Source of the DNA: VRUE01 sp035997045
Lineage (GTDB): Bacteria; Actinomycetota; Thermoleophilia; Solirubrobacterales; 70-9
Assembly (NCBI GenBank): GCA_035997045.1
Contig: DASYIY010000102.1
Location: forward strand, 1 to 9,597
Direction of reading: 5' to 3'
DNA: 9,597 bases
Shown here: piece after piece, positions 6,295 through 9,597 of the stretch
Numbering within the stretch: position 1 is the first letter of the stretch
Layout: every line of letters begins with the position of its first letter
The notes under the pieces: generated by a model
Database searches by the model: none
The model's input: only the letters and a program-made list of their open reading frames with translations
What the model was told of the DNA's origin: nothing
Translations under genes and position numbers: made by a program

Positions 6295-6963
6295 TCAGCC
6301 GACGATGAAGGGTTCGACGGACTTGAGGACTTCGCTCGCGGGGGCGGGTTTGGCGAAGGCGCCATCGGGCGTGATCGGTTCCCCCAGCAGCGTGTTGAGC
6401 GCCGCCGCGTGGCGGCCCTCGACGCTGTGGATCGAAAGGGCCGCGGAAAGCACCGAGGGCCCCTTGATGTAGGGCGCCTGGCCGAGGTAGGCGGCGGCGC
6501 CGAGGTTCTCGACCGTCGCCGCCAGTTCGAGCACCGATTTGGCGCTCTTCAGCGGGAATTCGGTCTTCGGCTTCGGCGCCGGGGTGCCCCCCATCTGCTT
6601 GACGAAACCGGTCAGGGCGGTGACGTGTTCGGCCTCCTCCTCGCCGAACTTGCGGATCGTCGCCAGGTCGGAGCCCTTGAAGAGCCCGCTCTTGACCACG
6701 TCTTCGTAGAAGGCCGTCTCGAGGTACTCGAGCGTGAGGGCGTAGTTGAGGATGCCGACGTCGCCCTTGCCGAATTCCTCGGTGCCGGACCCGCCCGTCG
6801 CCGCGGCGGTGCTGGTCGTGGTCGTCGTGCCGCTGTCGCTGCCGCAGGCAGCGAGGAAGGCCGCCAGCGCGGTCGAGCCGCCAGTCACGGCAAGCAGCTT
6901 GCGTCGCGAGACCGGATCGCTGGCAACGCGAGATAGCGCGCTCTCTTTGTTCGCAACAGCCAT
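6295..6963 (-). CDS. Tat-exported lipoprotein with ferritin-like domain
   Basis: First gene of the four-gene operon, 222 aa. The signal peptide carries a Tat motif SRRKLL (19-24), a hydrophobic stretch and a lipobox LAAC (37-40). C40 would be lipidated and the mature protein tethered outside the cytoplasmic membrane after folding, and probably metal loading, in the cytoplasm. A Thr/Ser/Gly linker (41-61) precedes a Ferritin_2-type four-helix bundle with likely ligands E79, E110/H113 (ExxH), E152 and E182/H185 (ExxH). The ATG at 6963 has AGGAGG (6968-6973) 4 nt upstream. Homologues are often annotated only as ferritin-like domain proteins; the true substrate (iron, oxygen or peroxide) is unproven. 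Co-transcription with an ECF sigma/RskA pair suggests it is an envelope effector made in response to the signal that pair senses. Confidence 0.9.
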   Translation of the reverse strand: MAVANKESALSRVASDPVSRRKLLAVTGGSTALAAFLAACGSDSGTTTTTSTAAATGGSGTEEFGKGDVGILNYALTLEYLETAFYEDVVKSGLFKGSDLATIRKFGEEEAEHVTALTGFVKQMGGTPAPKPKTEFPLKSAKSVLELAATVENLGAAAYLGQAPYIKGPSVLSAALSIHSVEGRHAAALNTLLGEPITPDGAFAKPAPASEVLKSVEPFIVG

Positions 6964-6982
6964 GCTTCCTCCTGGGTAGGGA

Positions 6983-6996
6983 TGGGCTTCTGCCCA
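6983..6996 (-). other. Small stem-loop in the leader of the ferritin/sigma operon
   Basis: TGGGC-AGAA-GCCCA on the minus strand forms a perfect 5-bp stem with a tetraloop, 19 nt before the ATG. There is no T-run, so it is not a clear terminator for the upstream aminotransferase gene. It may be a leader structure or chance in GC-rich DNA. The rest of the 79-nt gap (6964-7042) holds the strong AGGAGG site but no promoter I can call. Confidence 0.25.
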
Positions 6997-7042
6997 CCAC
7001 TACGCGCGCCATTCCAGGTCGGATCAGTGAGAGGCGATGGAG

Positions 7043-8146
7043 CTACGCGGGCGAGCCGGCGCGGACGCGCTCCAGCGCCCGGGCGATGCGCGCGACCCCC
7101 TCGGGGATCCGCTCCGGCGGCACGCTGGCGAAGGAGAGGCGGAGGCTGTTGCCGCCGCCCTCGATCATGAAGTCGGGGCCGGCGACGAAAGCGACGCCCT
7201 CGCCCTTGGCCTCGGCCAGCAGCACCGTCGTGTCGGTGCCCTCAGCGAGGTCGAGCCAGAGGAAGTAACCGCCGCCGGGAACGACGAACTCGGCCTCGGG
7301 GATCTGCTCGCCCAGCGCCCTAACCAGGGTGTCGCGCCGGTCGCGCAGGGCGCTTTTGACGAACTCGATATTGCGGTCGAGCCCGCCGGATTTGCAGAGC
7401 TCCAGCACCACGGCCTCGGCCAGCATGTTCGGCGAGATGTAGGTCTCGTTGGCGCGTTTGGCAAGTTGCGCGATCTCCCCGGCCGGCCCAGCCAGATAGC
7501 CCACCCGCACGCCCGGGCTGACTGTCTTGGAGAAGGAGGAGGCGTGAACCACCCGGTCCGCCTTGTCGATCTCGAGCATCGTCTCCAGCGCCTCGTCCTC
7601 GAAGGGAAGCTCTCGGTAAGGGTCGTCCTCGAAGATCCAGAAGCCGTGCTCGGCAGCGAGCTCGACCAGCCGCACCCGCTTCTCGGCCGAGAGCGTGCAG
7701 CCGGCTGGGTTGTGGAAGTTGGGGATGATGTGGGCGAGCTTGATCGGCCCTTCGGCAAGCGCGGCCTCGAAAGCCCCCAGATCCAGGCCGTCGTCCTCAA
7801 GCGGCACCGGCACCAGCTCAACCCCGAGCCGCTGCAGCATCAAGAGCGTGCGGTCGTAGGTCGGCTGCTCGACCACAACCCGGTCACCGGCCTCGAGCAG
7901 GTGCTCAAAGAGCATCCAGCCGGCCTCCAGCGAGCCGTTGGCAACCATCACCTGCGAGGCATCAAGCCCTCCATGCCGCTCGCCAATCCACCGGCAAAGC
8001 CCCGGATGCCCGATCCCGGTCCCGTAAGAGAGCGCCTTTTCCCAGTCCTCGGCAAGCGCAACCGCGGCAGCTTCAGCCACCGCCTCACGCGGAAGGATGT
8101 CGGCACTAGGCGCCCCCCGGGCAAAAGAAATCGTGTCACCAGCCAT
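7043..8146 (-). CDS. Fold-type I PLP-dependent aminotransferase (2-aminoadipate/MocR-like class)
   Basis: Cytoplasmic aminotransferase, 367 aa from the ATG at 8146. Landmarks by comparison with aspartate aminotransferase: N146 in NPAG, D174 in EDDPYREL, Y177, Schiff-base lysine K207 in SSFSKTVSPGVRVGYL, R214, and the substrate-carboxylate arginine R336 in SLRLSFA. The opening SFARGAPS and the EDDPY block are typical of the LysN/ARO8/MocR-catalytic group, which uses 2-aminoadipate, aromatic or branched-chain amino acids with 2-oxoglutarate. No N-terminal GntR domain is present, so it is an enzyme rather than a MocR regulator. The specificity is not readable. An in-frame GTG at 8170 is an alternative start with poor ribosome-site spacing; the ATG fits a leaderless transcript. 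It lies 79 nt upstream of the ferritin/sigma operon on the same strand, so read-through is possible. Confidence 0.92.
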   Translation of the reverse strand: MAGDTISFARGAPSADILPREAVAEAAAVALAEDWEKALSYGTGIGHPGLCRWIGERHGGLDASQVMVANGSLEAGWMLFEHLLEAGDRVVVEQPTYDRTLLMLQRLGVELVPVPLEDDGLDLGAFEAALAEGPIKLAHIIPNFHNPAGCTLSAEKRVRLVELAAEHGFWIFEDDPYRELPFEDEALETMLEIDKADRVVHASSFSKTVSPGVRVGYLAGPAGEIAQLAKRANETYISPNMLAEAVVLELCKSGGLDRNIEFVKSALRDRRDTLVRALGEQIPEAEFVVPGGGYFLWLDLAEGTDTTVLLAEAKGEGVAFVAGPDFMIEGGGNSLRLSFASVPPERIPEGVARIARALERVRAGSPA

Positions 8147-8153
8147 GGCCGCG

Positions 8154-8159
8154 ACATTA
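8154..8159 (-). promoter_or_regulatory. Candidate -10 (TAATGT) for a leaderless aminotransferase transcript
   Basis: TAATGT on the minus strand ends 7 nt before the ATG at 8146, so transcription would begin at or next to the start codon. No Shine-Dalgarno is present before this ATG and no recognisable -35 is found. Pattern inference only. Confidence 0.4.
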
Positions 8160-8206
8160 GCAACGCCCACCCCTCGCCGATCCGTCCCTCAAAGGGGGAG
8201 AACCAG

Positions 8207-8258
8207 GGGCGTGTCTGAGCTTAAGGGGGCATATGACCCCCAAAGCTCAGACACGCCC
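8207..8258. repeat. 52-bp palindrome centred on CATATG, enclosing a start codon
   Basis: Outer arms GGGCGTGTCTGAGCTT (8207-8222) and AAGCTCAGACACGCCC (8243-8258) are perfect 16-bp complements. Inside are a G4/C4 stem (8225-8228 with 8237-8240) and the self-complementary CATATG (8230-8235). Of 26 symmetric base pairs only three fail (8223/8242, 8224/8241, 8229/8236). Allowing one bulged G, CCA (8203-8205) and TGG (8259-8261) extend the arms. As RNA it would be a very stable hairpin holding the AbiEi-DUF559 ATG (8233-8235) in its tip and the SD-like AAGGGGG (8223-8229) in its arm. It lies between divergent genes, with no second copy in the window. It could be an operator, a translational lock, a REP-like element or the end of a mobile unit. 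Confidence 0.9.
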
Positions 8259-9159
8259 TGGGAAGTGGAGAGATCGAGAGCGAGAGCTAGCTCGGCTGGC
8301 GACTCGGCAGCACGGGGTTGTCGCACGGAGGCAGTTGTTCGCGCTTGGATTTGGAGAGGAAGCGATCAAACTGCGACTGGACGCAGGGCGGCTTCAACCG
8401 CTTCATCGCGAGGTACATGCCGTTGGTGATGCGCGGGTGAGTCAGCAGGGTAGGTGGCTTGCCGCGGTGCTTGCTTATGGAGAGGAAGCGCTGCTCAGCC
8501 ACCGCAGCGCCGCGGCACTTTGGGGCTTGGCGAGGCCGAACGCAGGAGTGGTCGACGTAACGGCACCGACCGGGTGGCAGGGGGTTCACCGGCGGGAGAG
8601 GATCTGGATTCACCGCGGTCGGCTCCATCCGGAGGATCGAACGGTTCGCGCGGGGATTCCGGTTACAACCGTGGCGCGAACGCTCTTCGATCTGGCCGAA
8701 TTCGTCGACCTCAACCGCCTCGAATCCGCCTGGGAGGAGGCGGACCGCCTGAACCTCCTGCGGCTGAGCGCGGTCGAGGGTGTTTGCGAGCGCGGCTATG
8801 GCCGCCGCGCGCTTCGGCCGATTCGGGGCCTACTGGCAGAGGCGAGAGCCTCAACAATCACTCGCTCGCCGCTGGAGGACGAATTCGCGGCTTTCTGCCG
8901 CACGCACCGGCTGCCGACACCTGTCTTCAACACGACAGTTCTCGGTTACGAGGTCGACGTGCTCTGGCCCCACCAGCGCCTCATTGTCGAACTGGATGGC
9001 TTCGCTTTCCACCGCCACCACGCAGCCTTCCAGCGCGACCGGGCTCGCGACGCCGCTCTCCAGGTAGCCGGCTACCGCGCCATCCGCCTAACCCACCACC
9101 GCCTGCACAACGAAGCAACGACCGTGCTCCAAGAGCTTCGAGCGCTACTCCGACGCTAG
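8233..9159 (+). CDS. AbiEi-type winged-helix / DUF559 endonuclease-like fusion protein
   Basis: 308 aa. The N-terminal part (about 16-65; LARLATRQHGVVARRQL, then LQPLHREVHAVG) is the winged-helix domain of AbiEi antitoxins. A middle region (about 70-200) includes LLSHRSAAALWGL and TTVARTLFDLAE. The C-terminal part (about 212-305) is a DUF559/Vsr-like PD-(D/E)xK fold with E215/E217, D242 (YEVDVLW), E253 and D255 (VELDG), so the nuclease-type residues look intact. No AbiEii toxin gene is adjacent; the next gene is sucD on the other strand. The family is annotated as a type IV antitoxin-domain protein, but the role of the fusion form is not established. The ATG sits at the centre of a large palindrome; no usable in-frame start follows before the winged helix. 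Codons such as CGA, GGA, TTG, CTA and AAA are commoner than in neighbours, suggesting later acquisition. Confidence 0.85.
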   Translation: MTPKAQTRPGKWRDRERELARLATRQHGVVARRQLFALGFGEEAIKLRLDAGRLQPLHREVHAVGDARVSQQGRWLAAVLAYGEEALLSHRSAAALWGLARPNAGVVDVTAPTGWQGVHRRERIWIHRGRLHPEDRTVRAGIPVTTVARTLFDLAEFVDLNRLESAWEEADRLNLLRLSAVEGVCERGYGRRALRPIRGLLAEARASTITRSPLEDEFAAFCRTHRLPTPVFNTTVLGYEVDVLWPHQRLIVELDGFAFHRHHAAFQRDRARDAALQVAGYRAIRLTHHRLHNEATTVLQELRALLRR

Positions 9160-9597
9160 GAGCCGCGGAGGACTTCGACGGCTATCTTCGCCGTCTCGGT
9201 CGGGCTTTCGCCGACCCGCACGCCCTTTGCTTCGAGCGCGTCCTTCTTCGCCTGCGCCGTGCCCGAGGAGCCGGAGATGATCGCGCCGGCGTGGCCCATC
9301 TGCTTGCCGGGGGGCGCGGTGAAGCCGGCGATGTAGGCGACGACGGGCTTGGAGATCTCGCTGGCGATGAACTCGGCAGCGCGCTCCTCGGCGTCGCCGC
9401 CGATCTCACCCACCATCACGATCAGCTCGGTCTCGGGATCGGCCTCGTAGAGCTTGAGGATGTCGATGAAGTCGGAGCCGATGATCGGGTCGCCGCCGAT
9501 GCCGACGATCGAGGAGTTGCCCTCGCCCGCCTGCTTCAGCTCGTTGCCGATCTGGTAGGTCAGCGTGCCCGACTTGGAGACGACGCCGATCTTGCCC
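9156..9597 (-). CDS. sucD: Succinyl-CoA ligase (ADP/GDP-forming) alpha subunit, C-terminal part
   Basis: The last 146 residues of SucD; the N-terminal CoA-binding part lies beyond the right edge. SucCD interconverts succinyl-CoA and succinate with nucleotide phosphorylation in the TCA cycle. Recognised by GKIGVVSKSGTLTYQ, SIVGIGGDPIIGSDFID, MVGEIGGDAEE, and the GKQMGHAGAIISG block carrying the phospho-histidine, followed by the usual C-terminus ending in VEVLRGS. An ATG at 9419 lies inside the conserved core and is not a real start. sucC would be expected further right, outside the window. The TAG stop (9158-9156) overlaps the stop of the convergent AbiEi-DUF559 gene. Confidence 0.96.
   Translation of the reverse strand, partial: GKIGVVSKSGTLTYQIGNELKQAGEGNSSIVGIGGDPIIGSDFIDILKLYEADPETELIVMVGEIGGDAEERAAEFIASEISKPVVAYIAGFTAPPGKQMGHAGAIISGSSGTAQAKKDALEAKGVRVGESPTETAKIAVEVLRGS

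Noticed and set aside
5582..6472. A 296-codon plus-strand reading frame over the ferritin-like genes
   Set aside because: Shadow of the minus-strand genes, spanning two of them and the gap without a domain or ribosome site.
5627..7012. One long 461-codon minus-strand frame covering both ferritin-like genes
   Set aside because: Only its last 212 codons are real. The first ferritin-like protein is in another frame, and AAGGAG before 6265 marks the true start.
7011..7040. Possible ECF-type promoter upstream of the ferritin/sigma operon (GGAAT, or CCATCG followed by TGGAAT on minus)
   Set aside because: The GGAAT has no matching -10 at a suitable distance, and the SigK-like reading needs 18-nt spacing with mismatches in both boxes. 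Too weak to list as a feature.
7037..8218. A 393-codon plus-strand reading frame
   Set aside because: Antisense to the aminotransferase with intact catalytic residues; no recognisable domain in the plus frame.
8207..8258. Intrinsic terminator
   Set aside because: The hairpin is strong, but no gene ends into it (flanking genes diverge), it has no T-tract, and a start codon sits at its centre.
8233..9159. A type IV AbiEi/AbiEii toxin-antitoxin system
   Set aside because: Only the AbiEi-like domain is present. The downstream gene is sucD on the opposite strand and no nucleotidyltransferase toxin is seen.
1..9597. CRISPR array, tRNA, rRNA or insertion sequence
   Set aside because: No regularly spaced direct repeats, no tRNA- or rRNA-like sequence and no transposase motifs were seen on either strand.

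Overview
The window reads as chromosomal DNA of a high-GC actinobacterium. It is gene-dense, has third positions dominated by G/C, long spurious antisense reading frames, GTG and TTG starts, leaderless-looking promoters and SigK/RskA-type regulation. The gene content would fit a deep-branching lineage such as Thermoleophilia (Solirubrobacterales/Gaiellales), but that placement is inference. There are eleven protein genes. No RNA gene, insertion sequence or CRISPR array is visible, and no stretch over 300 bases lacks a gene.

Layout. 1-2689 (minus): a divergent dihydropteroate synthase-like gene (folP) whose stop overlaps the GTG start of a YprA/MrfA-type DEAH helicase that runs off the left edge. 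2713-4303 (plus): a HAD phosphatase, then a DtxR/MntR-family metalloregulator read from a TTG codon. The folP/HAD divergence is only 23 bp and contains a symmetric -10-like palindrome. 4316-6963 (minus): a compact four-gene operon of a Tat-lipoprotein ferritin-like protein, a membrane-anchored ferritin-like paralogue, an ECF sigma factor and its RskA-like zinc-binding anti-sigma factor. 7043-8146 (minus): a fold-type I PLP aminotransferase with a leaderless-looking start. 8233-9159 (plus): an AbiEi winged-helix/DUF559 nuclease-like fusion gene. 9156-9597 (minus): the 3' part of sucD, with its stop codon interlocked with that of the fusion gene.

How the genes may work together. The ferritin-like pair with its sigma/anti-sigma pair looks like one self-contained envelope-signal and iron or redox response module, and a DtxR/MntR-type metal sensor lies convergent to it. 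The folP, helicase, aminotransferase and sucD genes are housekeeping or repair functions.

The most unusual element is a 52-bp palindrome (8207-8258) centred on CATATG. It encloses both the start codon and the only Shine-Dalgarno-like sequence of the AbiEi-DUF559 gene. This gene has no AbiEii toxin partner and uses visibly less G/C-biased codons than its neighbours, so gene plus palindrome is the best candidate here for an undescribed or selfish unit.
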